Of a stretch of 64,000 nucleotides of DNA, positions 27,215-35,239 are shown piece by piece (position 1 is the stretch's first letter; each line of letters begins with the position of its first letter). The stretch is from positions 1 to 64,000 of the forward strand of contig CAZXHT010000004.1 in the NCBI GenBank assembly GCA_964640665.1, in the 5' to 3' direction. This DNA comes from DATKYQ01 sp964640665. GTDB taxonomy: Bacteria; Myxococcota; B64-G9. A program made the position numbers and the translations under genes. The notes under the pieces are model-generated. The model ran no database searches and was not told the origin of the DNA. It worked only from the letters and a program-made list of their open reading frames with translations.

Positions 27215-27841
27215 TCAATTCTGCGGGCTTCGCTTGCGCTTCATGTATTTGTAGGTGAAGAACATGGCTATCAGCCCGACAAGTGCCACCAGGCTCCAGA
27301 TACCCAGTTTCTCGAAGAATACCATGATATGATCGATTTGCTCGTGAAAGATGTATCCGATCGAAATAAACGCAAGGCCGTGTACCAGAACCACCGAGCT
27401 GTCGACGATTGCGAACTTGAGAAACGAGTAATGTAGAAAACCGGTGGCCATGTAGGTGGGCGCGCGGGTTCCGAAGAAAAAGCGGCAACCGATGATGGCC
27501 CAGATACCCTTTTTTTCGAAGCCACTCCGGGCGCGTTCGAAAGAGCGCGAGCGAATCAGGCGCTTTCCTATCCTGGTTCCCGATAAAAGCCTCAGGCCCC
27601 CGCGGCCCATCCAGTACTGCGTCAGGTCGGTGGCGATGATCCCGCCGATTATAGCCAGCCCTCCCCAGAGCGGTTCGAGAACGCCCGTTGCAATGCAGGC
27701 TCCTCCAAGCAGAGTAAATGCCTCCTCGGGTGGGGCCAGAGGGAAGATGGCCGAGAACCAAACGAAGAGGAAGAGGCCGACGTGGGGATCTCCGCCGATG
27801 GGAGTCAGGAAGTCGTTGATGAAGGTCTGCAGTAGTTCCAA
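27215..27841 (-). CDS. DedA family membrane protein
   Basis: 208 residues with about five membrane-spanning or re-entrant segments. DedA signatures are present: an acidic pocket P-P-E-E-A-F near residues 37-42, the re-entrant G-x-x-x-G segments, and R-F-F-F-G-T-R-A-P at about 120, which supplies the conserved basic residues. Members of this family flip phospholipids or undecaprenyl phosphate, depending on type. The C-terminus is Lys/Arg-rich (K-Y-M-K-R-K-R), suggesting a cytosolic end. It sits between pckA (52 bases upstream) and the PrpD-family gene (34 bases downstream) and may be cotranscribed with them, with no obvious shared function. Confidence 0.88.
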   Translation of the reverse strand: MELLQTFINDFLTPIGGDPHVGLFLFVWFSAIFPLAPPEEAFTLLGGACIATGVLEPLWGGLAIIGGIIATDLTQYWMGRGGLRLLSGTRIGKRLIRSRSFERARSGFEKKGIWAIIGCRFFFGTRAPTYMATGFLHYSFLKFAIVDSSVVLVHGLAFISIGYIFHEQIDHIMVFFEKLGIWSLVALVGLIAMFFTYKYMKRKRSPQN

Positions 27842-27893
27842 GCCGGTTCCTGTTAGTGACTACCCCCCGTGGCCATGGCTTTTTCGTCCCGGG

Positions 27894-29543
27894 CTACTTT
27901 CCGGGACACTGGGCGCGCACTTCGGGATTGATGTTCTTATTCCCATAGGCCTTGTCGAAGTGGGCCGAAAATTCCGCCGCCAGCTTCCGGGCACGCTGCT
28001 TGAAAGCTTCGCGATCCGCCCAGGTGTTCTCCGGTTGTAACAGTGAATTGTCATCTATACCGGGACATGTGCGCGGCACGCGCAAGTGGAAGATGCGATC
28101 CTCGTCGTAGTCGGCTTCCGAAAGTTTTCCGGAAAGGGCTGCGTGGACCAACTCACGGGTCAAGTTAATGTCCATGCGCTTGCCTACGCCATACGGGCCG
28201 CCGCTCCAGCCGGTGTTCACCAGGTACACGTCGGTGCCGTGTTTAGCCATCTTATCGCCCAACATACCTGCATAGATGTCGGGGTTGCGGGGCATGAAGG
28301 GCTCGCCGAAGAAGCGCGAGAAGACGGTCTTGGGATCGATGATGCCGGTTTCGGTGCCGGCCAGCTTGCTGGTGTAGCCCATCAGGAACCAGAGCATGGC
28401 CTGGTTACGGTCGAGCCTTGAGACCGGCGGCAAAACCCCGTTGGCGTCGGCGGTCAGAAACAGGATGGTTTTCGGATGACCGCCGACGGGGGGCTCCTTG
28501 GTGTTGGAAAGGTAACCCAGCAGGTATGAGGCGCGTGAGTTGGGCGTCAGGCGGTCGTCTGAGAGATCGAACACGCCGTCGGGGTACATCATCGTGTTTT
28601 CTATGATTACCCCGTGGGACAGGACGTCGTCTGTGTGAAACACCGCCTTGAATATCTCGGGCTCCTTTTGCGGATCGAGATCGATCAGCTTGGCGTAGCA
28701 GCCATTCTCGAAGTTTCCCACCCCGTGGTCGGACCAGCCGTGCTCGTCGTCTCCCAGCAGCGCCCGCCGGGGATCGGCCGAAAGGGTCGTCTTACCTGTG
28801 CCGGACAGTCCCAGGAGCAGGGCGATGTCCCCGGCCGGACCCTCGTTGGCCGAGCAGTGCAACGGCAGGATGCCGGCACCGGGCAGGTAGTAATTCATCA
28901 CGGTGAAGATCAGTTTCTTGACGCTGCCGCCGTAGGCCGAGCCGTAGATCACGCCGATGCGCCGATCGAGATCCATGGCGACCGCCATGTCGGATGTCCC
29001 TCCGTTTCCGGGCAACTCGCGTAGCTTTCCCGCGTAGCGTTCGGGATCGAGCTTGTCGTAAGGACAGACGAACAGCGTGAAGGGGCGCTTGGCGAAAACC
29101 GAGTTGCTCAAGTCGGCCGGCAGGGGACGGAACATGTTGTCGGTGAACAGGGCCGTCAGGGCCTTGTCGCTGATTGTCTTGACGGGTAGGGCCCAGCGGG
29201 AGTCGGCGCCCAACACACGTTCGGTGACGTAGAGCCTGTCCTTGCCTGCCAGGTTGGCCAGGATGTCGTCGAGGAGCATGTCGAAAGTCCCGGGCTCGAT
29301 GGGCAGGTTGTTGGGCGAGTCCCAGTCGATGTCGGCCTCGCTCTCGGGCCTCCTGACGGTGATGGTGTCCTTGGGGCTCCTGCCCGTCGATTCGACCGGC
29401 GTCCAGGCGACCAAAGCGCCCTGCGGTGCCGCCAGTGCCTCGTGGTTATCCAGGCTGTGCTGGATAAGTTGTTTGCGCGGCAGGTTGTCATAGACCTTGC
29501 CGTGGTCTTCGATGAGTTTCTTGATTCTTCCGGGCAGCGACAT
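27894..29543 (-). CDS. pckA: Phosphoenolpyruvate carboxykinase (ATP)
   Basis: 549 residues, close to the usual 530-540. It converts oxaloacetate and ATP to phosphoenolpyruvate, CO2 and ADP, the first step of gluconeogenesis. Clear family marks: kinase-1 loop G-L-S-G-T-G-K-T-T-L-S, followed by D-P-R-R-A-L-L-G-D-D-E-H-G-W, which matches the kinase-2 region with metal-binding Asp; Y-G-G-S-V-K-K near 205; and W-F-L-M-G-Y-T-S-K-L-A-G-T-E with G-x-x-F downstream. The start at 29543 follows an acceptable ribosome site (GAGGTGCAAGATC). A candidate promoter is at 29588-29616, divergent from the cobalamin-controlled operon. Malic enzyme at 60-61.6 kb would complement it. Confidence 0.96.
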   Translation of the reverse strand: MSLPGRIKKLIEDHGKVYDNLPRKQLIQHSLDNHEALAAPQGALVAWTPVESTGRSPKDTITVRRPESEADIDWDSPNNLPIEPGTFDMLLDDILANLAGKDRLYVTERVLGADSRWALPVKTISDKALTALFTDNMFRPLPADLSNSVFAKRPFTLFVCPYDKLDPERYAGKLRELPGNGGTSDMAVAMDLDRRIGVIYGSAYGGSVKKLIFTVMNYYLPGAGILPLHCSANEGPAGDIALLLGLSGTGKTTLSADPRRALLGDDEHGWSDHGVGNFENGCYAKLIDLDPQKEPEIFKAVFHTDDVLSHGVIIENTMMYPDGVFDLSDDRLTPNSRASYLLGYLSNTKEPPVGGHPKTILFLTADANGVLPPVSRLDRNQAMLWFLMGYTSKLAGTETGIIDPKTVFSRFFGEPFMPRNPDIYAGMLGDKMAKHGTDVYLVNTGWSGGPYGVGKRMDINLTRELVHAALSGKLSEADYDEDRIFHLRVPRTCPGIDDNSLLQPENTWADREAFKQRARKLAAEFSAHFDKAYGNKNINPEVRAQCPGK

Positions 29544-29587
29544 GATCTTGCACCTCGTATAGATGTTCTACGGGTTCGGGAGTCCGA

Positions 29588-29616
29588 ATCATGCGCCAAC
29601 ATGATTTGTTTTTCAA
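29588..29616 (-). promoter_or_regulatory. Candidate pckA promoter
   Basis: Minus-strand TTGAAA (29616-29611) and CATGAT (29593-29588) are 17 bases apart, about 45 bases before the pckA start. Matches are 5/6 and 4/6. Read by eye only. Confidence 0.35.
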
Positions 29617-29675
29617 TTGGTTTCGGTTCTTGAAAAAAAACTGTTGCAAATGTCCGCATGATGCACGAGACTGCG

Positions 29676-29850
29676 CTAGTTTACAGGGGCGCGGTCTAGG
29701 GAAGCTCGGTGAAAGTCCGACGTGGTCCCGCCGCCGTGAGCGACGACGAAACCGGCAATTATGCCACTGGGGTAACCCGGGAAGGCGCCGGAAGTAGGAT
29801 GACTCGCAAGCCGGAAAACCTGCCTCGCCCTGCAACCAGTCGGTTCTCTC
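29676..29850 (+). ncRNA. Cobalamin (B12) riboswitch
   Basis: The stretch carries the conserved blocks of the cobalamin class in order: GGGAAGCTCGGTGAAAGTCC (29699 onward), CCGCCGCCGTGAGC, GCCACTGGGGTAACCCGGGAAGGC, the GATGACTCGCAAGCCGG block and ACCTGCC (about 29819-29825). Pairing of GCCACTG...GGCGCC and the terminal B12 box is as expected. It lies 5' of the TonB-dependent receptor gene, the classical target, and should lower expression when adenosyl- or methylcobalamin is plentiful. There is no terminator T-run between it and the gene, so control is probably at translation, through the hairpin at 29844-29863. Confidence 0.95.
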
Positions 29851-29863
29851 CGCGGAGCGAGAA
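29844..29863 (+). promoter_or_regulatory. Likely ribosome-site-masking hairpin of the riboswitch
   Basis: TTCTC (29844-29848) can pair with GAGAA (29859-29863), enclosing CCGCGGAG and covering the GGAG ribosome site (29854-29857) and the first base of the ATG at 29863. It could be the expression platform of the upstream cobalamin riboswitch. Confidence 0.45.
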
Positions 29864-31968
29864 TGCTGGATCGGTACTTTCCGGTTATCATCCATTCCAT
29901 TTTGTTCGTAGTGCCTGGACTGTTCGTATGCCAGTCGGTCTTGGCCGCTGACACGCAAGCCGAAAAAAAGTCTGATGAAGAGTGGCTGCGAGAACTCGAG
30001 GGTCAGGAACTCGAAACCGTGGTCATCAAGGCCGGGCGCATCGGTTCCACCCGGGATTCCAGCGCCTTTGCCGAGAGTCTAAAGGTCAAGGGCGAGGTCG
30101 ACCGGGTGCGCTCGGTCAGCGATGTGCTCTCAGACGCGGTTGGCGTTCAGGTGCGCCGGCTGGGCGGGCTGGGCTCCTACGGCGCGGCCAGTATCAGGGG
30201 CTCGACGCCGAACCAGGTGCCGGTCTACCTCGACGGAGTGCTGCTGAACGCCGGCGGCTTCGACTCGGTCAATCTCGGTGACTTGTCGCTGGACTCGCTG
30301 GCCGAGATCGACATCTACCGGGGGCAGACGCCGGCCGGGCTGGGCACCGCCGGAATCGGGGGAGCCCTGGTGATGAAAACCAGAAGCTTCGAGCGGCCCC
30401 TTCTGGAAATCGCAGCAAGCTGCGGCTCGTGGAATAGCTACCGGCTTTATTCACTTATTGCCCGGCGCTTCGCGTTTGTGAAGCTACTGGCTTTACTGAG
30501 CCTGTCGTCCTCGCGGGGCGACTTCTTCTACCTGAACCGCAATGGCACCCTGTTCGATGGCGGCGACGACAGGATTATCAGAAGGCAGAACAACGCAAGC
30601 AGGACCCTGGCCGGTCTGCTCAAGTTGGAGAGCGAAGCCGGCGAGTGGAAGTTGCGCCTGAGCGACGACTTTCACGGCAAACTGCAGGGAGTGGCGGGAA
30701 TAGAGAGCCGACCCACGCAAGAAGCAGATCTTTCGACGATGCGCAACCTGCTCGATCTCCGAGCCGCAAGGACCCTCGGCGATCGCTTGGCTTTAGAGTT
30801 GAACGCGAGCCACCTGTTCTTGTACCAGAACTTCGACGACAACTACGGGGCGCACGGCGAGCTCGGCCTGAAGAGGCAGCACACCATAACCGACACCCAC
30901 GCGCTTGCGTTGGGCGCGCAAGCCAGGCTCGAGACGGGCGCGGATCATTTCTCGACTGCCGGACTTAAGTTGCGCTGGGAGCGGCTTACGAGCCGCGACG
31001 AAGTGGACAAGTTGCAAGGCAGCCCCAAGAGCCGCTTGAGAGCCGGGTTGTCTCTCGGTCATGTATGGAACGTGGCCGACGATTTTTTCGTCCAGCCCGG
31101 TCTGCGCCTTTCATACCTGCACTCGTCGTTCGGAGGCGGGACGCTTCCGGGTGACATGGGGAAAATTGCGCCCGTAGATGCGGACGATTTCATCTGGCAG
31201 GCCTCGCTGGGAACCCGCTGGGAAATCGGCCGCGGGCTTACCATCAGGGCCAACGCCGGGCGCTACGTGCGTTTTCCCGACCTGACCGAGATGTTTGGTG
31301 ACCGCGGCGCGACAATCGGCAATCCCGATCTGCTGCCCGAGCGGGGGATCAACGCCGATGCCGGTCTGGGCTACCTTTTTACCGGGCAGGGACCGCTTTC
31401 GATGCTGCGAGCCGGCGCCGCCTGGTTTGGCAGTTGGTCGGACGACCTGATCAGCTATGTGCAGAACTCGCAGTCCTCGGTACGTCCCGAGAACGTGTCG
31501 GCGGCCGAGATTCTCGGGCTGGAGTGCAGCCTGCGAGCCTCGTTCTGGAAGTCGCTAAGGTTGTCTGTGAACTACACTTACATGCACGCTCTGAATCGCT
31601 CGCAGGTGGCCTATTACCGCGGCAAGCGCCTGCCCGGCAGGCCGGCGCACGAGATCTACGGCAAGATCGAGTTCGGTCGCCGGCGTGCCGGCCTGGGGAT
31701 ACGCTTGTGGGCCGACGTCGATTACGCCGGGAACAACTACCTCGACCAGGCCAACCTCAAGGAGGATGTGCTGGCCCGCCTGCTGTTCGGAGCCGGCTTG
31801 CGTCTTTCGGACCCGCGCCGCGGACTGGTGGTGACAGTCGAGGTCAAGAACTTGTTAGACAGCTACGTGTTGACCGACGCGGACGGCGGACGCCGCCCGC
31901 TGAGGGATTTCGAGGCATTTCCACTGCCGGGACGCACGATCATGGCGACCGTGCTCTGGCGCATCTAA
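29863..31968 (+). CDS. TonB-dependent outer-membrane receptor, BtuB-like
   Basis: 701 residues. A signal peptide ends around V-L-A-A-D (residue 29). A TonB-box-like segment L-E-T-V-V-I-K-A-G-R is at about 50, then a plug domain (V-R-R-L-G-G-L-G-S-Y-G-A-A-S-I-R-G-S, P-V-Y-L-D-G-V-L-L-N, I-D-I-Y-R-G) to about 170, then a 22-strand barrel ending in M-A-T-V-L-W-R-I. The barrel is on the small side for TonB receptors, as BtuB is. A cobalamin riboswitch directly upstream makes corrinoid uptake the best assignment; without it the substrate could not be told from siderophore receptors. The next gene, a beta-propeller lipoprotein, is 19 bases downstream. The periplasmic and inner-membrane transporter genes (btuFCD) are not in the window. 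Confidence 0.9.
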   Translation: MLDRYFPVIIHSILFVVPGLFVCQSVLAADTQAEKKSDEEWLRELEGQELETVVIKAGRIGSTRDSSAFAESLKVKGEVDRVRSVSDVLSDAVGVQVRRLGGLGSYGAASIRGSTPNQVPVYLDGVLLNAGGFDSVNLGDLSLDSLAEIDIYRGQTPAGLGTAGIGGALVMKTRSFERPLLEIAASCGSWNSYRLYSLIARRFAFVKLLALLSLSSSRGDFFYLNRNGTLFDGGDDRIIRRQNNASRTLAGLLKLESEAGEWKLRLSDDFHGKLQGVAGIESRPTQEADLSTMRNLLDLRAARTLGDRLALELNASHLFLYQNFDDNYGAHGELGLKRQHTITDTHALALGAQARLETGADHFSTAGLKLRWERLTSRDEVDKLQGSPKSRLRAGLSLGHVWNVADDFFVQPGLRLSYLHSSFGGGTLPGDMGKIAPVDADDFIWQASLGTRWEIGRGLTIRANAGRYVRFPDLTEMFGDRGATIGNPDLLPERGINADAGLGYLFTGQGPLSMLRAGAAWFGSWSDDLISYVQNSQSSVRPENVSAAEILGLECSLRASFWKSLRLSVNYTYMHALNRSQVAYYRGKRLPGRPAHEIYGKIEFGRRRAGLGIRLWADVDYAGNNYLDQANLKEDVLARLLFGAGLRLSDPRRGLVVTVEVKNLLDSYVLTDADGGRRPLRDFEAFPLPGRTIMATVLWRI

Positions 31969-31987
31969 CCTGTAGGAGGAGAAGAAA

Positions 31988-33100
31988 ATGAAGAGCAGTA
32001 GATTGGTTTTGGCCGAAGCGATGGCAGTCGTCTTTATGGTTGTGTGGGCCTTCGGCTGTGGCGGGAGCGATGGGAACGACGTCAACCACGGAGCCAAGGC
32101 GGCGCTGGTTATCACCACCGACTACCAGACCGGATCTTACGCGGCCGTTGGTCTCGAGGATCACAGCGTTGTAAAAAATATCGCAGTCATTCATTCGGAT
32201 GCCGTCTGTCGCTACGATCCGCTGAGCGGCCGTCCCTTCATCATCTCACGCATGGGAGCGGACGCGGTTGAGATCGTCGATCCCGAGACGCTGGCGGTAG
32301 CGGGCGAATACTCGGTCGGAGCGGGCAGCAACCCCCAGGACATCGCGCCCGTATCAGACTCCCGGGCCTACGTTCCCCGTTACGGCGACAAGGATCTGTT
32401 AGTGGTGAACCCGCTCACCGGCGCGGAAGAAGACAAGATCGACCTTTCTTCGTATGCCGACGGTGACGGCCTGCCCGAGGCCGCCTGGGCCGTGGCTCAC
32501 GGGGGAAAGGTCTACCTGACCCTGCACCGGCTCGAGAATTTCATGCCCACCGACCACAGCTCGATCCTGGTCATCGACGGCCCAAGCGGCGCGATCGACA
32601 AAGAAGTCGAACTGACCGCCACCAGTCCCTACGGTAAGCTCAGGTACAACCCTTTCATCGACCGGATCGTTCTGGTCGAGGTCGGCTCATACGGCGTCCT
32701 GGACGGAGGCGTTGAGTATTTCAACCCGGCCGACAACAGCGTCTCAGGCCTGGTAGTCACCGAGGAGACCCTGGGCGGCGATCTGAGCGACGCCGTGATC
32801 TTGTCAGACACCAAGGGCTACGCCGTGCTAGGCGTATCACAGCCGGACTTCAGCGTGATCACCCGGGTGGTCAGCTTCAATCCCTCCACCGGCGCCAAGA
32901 TCGCCGATTTGTCAATCGGGCAGGGCTACGACCATGCCTTCATCGAGCTGACCCCGGACGGCTCGCAACTCTGGGTAACAGACCGCAACTCCAACGCCCC
33001 GGGTATCAGGATTTTCGACACCACGGACGACCACGAGATAACGACCGAGCCGATAGACACCGGCCTGCCTCCCTTCATGATCTGCTTCATTCCCGACTAG
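31988..33100 (+). CDS. Beta-propeller lipoprotein beside BtuB (BtuG-like role proposed)
   Basis: 370 residues, start at 31988 after a strong AGGAGGAGAAG site. Lipoprotein signal: hydrophobic core then W-A-F-G-C, lipid Cys near residue 24. The rest repeats a YncE-type propeller pattern of about 45 residues: V-E-I-V-D-P-E-T-L-A-V-A-G-E-Y, L-L-V-V-N-P-L-T-G-A, I-L-V-I-D-G-P-S-G-A-I, V-E-Y-F-N-P-A-D-N-S-V, V-V-S-F-N-P-S-T-G-A-K, I-R-I-F-D-T-T-D-D. It is cotranscribed with the riboswitch-controlled receptor. In Bacteroides, BtuG is a surface-exposed lipoprotein propeller that binds B12 with very high affinity and hands it to BtuB. Same layout here suggests the same job, though sequence similarity to BtuG cannot be measured by eye. 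Confidence 0.8.
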   Translation: MKSSRLVLAEAMAVVFMVVWAFGCGGSDGNDVNHGAKAALVITTDYQTGSYAAVGLEDHSVVKNIAVIHSDAVCRYDPLSGRPFIISRMGADAVEIVDPETLAVAGEYSVGAGSNPQDIAPVSDSRAYVPRYGDKDLLVVNPLTGAEEDKIDLSSYADGDGLPEAAWAVAHGGKVYLTLHRLENFMPTDHSSILVIDGPSGAIDKEVELTATSPYGKLRYNPFIDRIVLVEVGSYGVLDGGVEYFNPADNSVSGLVVTEETLGGDLSDAVILSDTKGYAVLGVSQPDFSVITRVVSFNPSTGAKIADLSIGQGYDHAFIELTPDGSQLWVTDRNSNAPGIRIFDTTDDHEITTEPIDTGLPPFMICFIPD

Positions 33101-33206
33101 CGCAACAAGAAGCGCGCCGGTCCGGGGGATGCCGAGTCGCTCATAAGGCTTGAATATCCATCCACTGCTGGTAGTCTAGGACGAATGTAAGCCCGCCGGA
33201 GGACTC

Positions 33207-33968
33207 ATGAACGGGATGTCATGTTTGGTCCTGATTTCAGTTTTGGCGGCCGGCGTGCCTATCGCGGTCGGCGCCGATAGTGCTCGACTGAGCGCCCGCG
33301 AGATGCTCGAGAAGGTTGACGACCTTTACCGGGGAAATTCTTCTTACGGGAAGATGACCATGAAGGTCGTCACGGCCCACTGGACCAGGGAGATGATGGT
33401 CGAGGGCTGGTCGAAGGGCAAGCATAAGTCTCTCATGCGCATCCTTTCTCCGCGCAAGGAGAAGGGCACCACTACCCTCAAGTCGGGCAACAACATCTGG
33501 AACTACCTGCCAAAGGTGAAAAGAGTGATCAAGGTGCCGTCGTCGATGATGGGCGGCTCCTGGATGGGCTCACACTTCACCAACGACGACCTGGTCAAGG
33601 AGTCGCGCATGTCGGACGACTACGACTTCAAAACCACCTTCGAGGGCAAGCGCAACGGCGAAGACGTTATCGATATCACCTGTATGCCCAAGCCCGAAGC
33701 AGCCGTCGTCTGGGGCAAACTGGTGGTGACCGTGCGCACCTCTGACATGCAGCCGCTGGCCGTGCTTTACTTCAACGAGGATCAGGAATTGGCACGGACG
33801 ATGACTTTCTCGGACATCAAGGAAATGGGCGGGCGGCGCATACCGACCGCCATGAAGATGGTGCCGGCCGATAAACCATCTGAGTACACCATGTTCCGCT
33901 ACGACAAGATCGAGTTCGACGTGCCGCTGAAGGACAATATCTTCTCCCTGCGCAGCCTGCAGCGCTGA
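33207..33968 (+). CDS. LolA-like outer membrane lipoprotein-sorting protein
   Basis: 253 residues with a Sec signal (M-N-G-M-S-C-L-V..., cut near A-D-S-A). The mature part fits the LolA-like branch often annotated as outer membrane lipoprotein-sorting protein: S-A-R-E-M-L-E-K-V-D-D-L-Y-R-G, R-I-L-S-P-R-K-E-K-G-T-T-T-L, N-I-W-N-Y-L-P-K-V-K-R-V-I-K, and S-M-M-G-G-S-W-M-G-S-H-F-T-N-D-D-L-V-K. These proteins carry hydrophobic ligands in a half-barrel, and this branch is usually next to MacB-type permeases, as here, rather than being the general LolA. GGAGGA precedes the ATG. It starts 106 bases after the propeller gene, so it may be in the same transcript or have its own promoter. Twelve bases separate it from the first permease. 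Confidence 0.88.
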   Translation: MNGMSCLVLISVLAAGVPIAVGADSARLSAREMLEKVDDLYRGNSSYGKMTMKVVTAHWTREMMVEGWSKGKHKSLMRILSPRKEKGTTTLKSGNNIWNYLPKVKRVIKVPSSMMGGSWMGSHFTNDDLVKESRMSDDYDFKTTFEGKRNGEDVIDITCMPKPEAAVVWGKLVVTVRTSDMQPLAVLYFNEDQELARTMTFSDIKEMGGRRIPTAMKMVPADKPSEYTMFRYDKIEFDVPLKDNIFSLRSLQR

Positions 33969-33980
33969 AGGAAGGTCTCC

Positions 33981-35225
33981 ATGAACACCCTGCGCATCGG
34001 CTGGCGCAGCATCTGGCGCAACAAGAGACGCACCGCTATAACCGTTGCGGCGGTGGCCCTCAATACGGCCATCTTGATCGTCAGCTATGGCCTGATGAAC
34101 GGCATGATCGTCGACACCGTCCACAGCGTTACCAACATGCTCACCGGCGACGCCCAACTGCATGCCCCGGGTTACCGCGCGGACAGATCATTTTACAAGT
34201 CGATTCCGAAAGTCGAACAGGTACTTCGGGTTGCAGGGCAAGCCGACATTGACGCCTCACCGCGCTCATACGGGTACGGGTTGGTCTCGGTGGGGCACAA
34301 GTCGGCCGGCGCCCGCTTCTGGGGGATCGATCCGCGCCTGGAGCGTAAGGTCTTCGGTCTGGCCGGGCAAATGTCCGCGGGAGAGTTCATCTCCGAAAGG
34401 AGAGAAGCCGCCGGGGATAGTGAAACCGTCGGGCGGGTTATCGTCCTGGGGCGCAAGCTGGCCAAGTCGCTTCATGCCGTGGTCGGCTCGGAGATTGTGG
34501 CGGTGGTACAGGCGGGCGACGGCTCCCTGGGTAACGAGTTGTTCACGGTAAAGGGCGTTCTCAAGTCCGTCGGAGAGGAAGTCGACCGCGCGGCCGCCAT
34601 TATCGACAAGCGCGACTTCGAAGACCTTTTCGTCTCGAAGGGCCGGATTCACGAAGTCGCCTTCAACGCCCACGGGCGCCTGACGCCGGAGCAGGTCGTG
34701 GCCGCCTTGGAGCCGGCTACAGCCGGTATGGAACTGTTCAGTTGGAAGCAGCTTCTGCCGGCGCTTGCCGACATGGTCAATATGTTCGATGCCGCGATCT
34801 GGATTTTCGGCATGATCTTCTTTTTAGCGGCCGGCCTGGGCGTGATGAACACAATGTTGATGGCTACCTACGAGCGCATGCGCGAGTTCGGCATGCTCAA
34901 GGCCATGGGCGCGACGCCCTGGCGCATCATCAGGGATGTCTCGGCCGAGGCCTTTATGCTGGCGCTTTTCTCGACCGCCATCGGCCTGGCGATTGGCATC
35001 GGCGCCGACGTCTACTTTCACGCCTGGGGAATCGACCTGAGCGGCCTGGGGGGCGACGTTGTCTTTTCAGGGATTGCCTTCAACCCGATCTGGCGCGCGA
35101 CCATAACGACCACGGGTGTGATAGCCCCGGTGGTAGTGATGTGGTTGGTATGCATGCTGGCAGCCCTGTGGCCCGCAACCAAGGCCGCCCGGCTCGACCC
35201 GGTTAAAGCCATCAATCATGTCTGA
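33981..35225 (+). CDS. ABC transporter permease, FtsX/LolC-E type
   Basis: 414 residues in the LolC/MacB layout: one N-terminal membrane helix (residues about 20-42), a periplasmic domain of about 230 residues, and three helices near the C-terminus. The cytosolic loop E-R-M-R-E-F-G-M-L-K-A-M-G-A-T-P and the ending A-A-R-L-D-P-V-K-A-I-N-H-V are typical of FtsX-domain permeases. With the second permease and the ATPase downstream it should form an asymmetrical transporter that pushes a lipid-linked or hydrophobic cargo from the inner membrane to a carrier, plausibly the LolA-like protein encoded just before it. GGAAGG precedes the start. Confidence 0.9.
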   Translation: MNTLRIGWRSIWRNKRRTAITVAAVALNTAILIVSYGLMNGMIVDTVHSVTNMLTGDAQLHAPGYRADRSFYKSIPKVEQVLRVAGQADIDASPRSYGYGLVSVGHKSAGARFWGIDPRLERKVFGLAGQMSAGEFISERREAAGDSETVGRVIVLGRKLAKSLHAVVGSEIVAVVQAGDGSLGNELFTVKGVLKSVGEEVDRAAAIIDKRDFEDLFVSKGRIHEVAFNAHGRLTPEQVVAALEPATAGMELFSWKQLLPALADMVNMFDAAIWIFGMIFFLAAGLGVMNTMLMATYERMREFGMLKAMGATPWRIIRDVSAEAFMLALFSTAIGLAIGIGADVYFHAWGIDLSGLGGDVVFSGIAFNPIWRATITTTGVIAPVVVMWLVCMLAALWPATKAARLDPVKAINHV

Positions 35226-35239
35226 GGGAAGGTGAGGCC

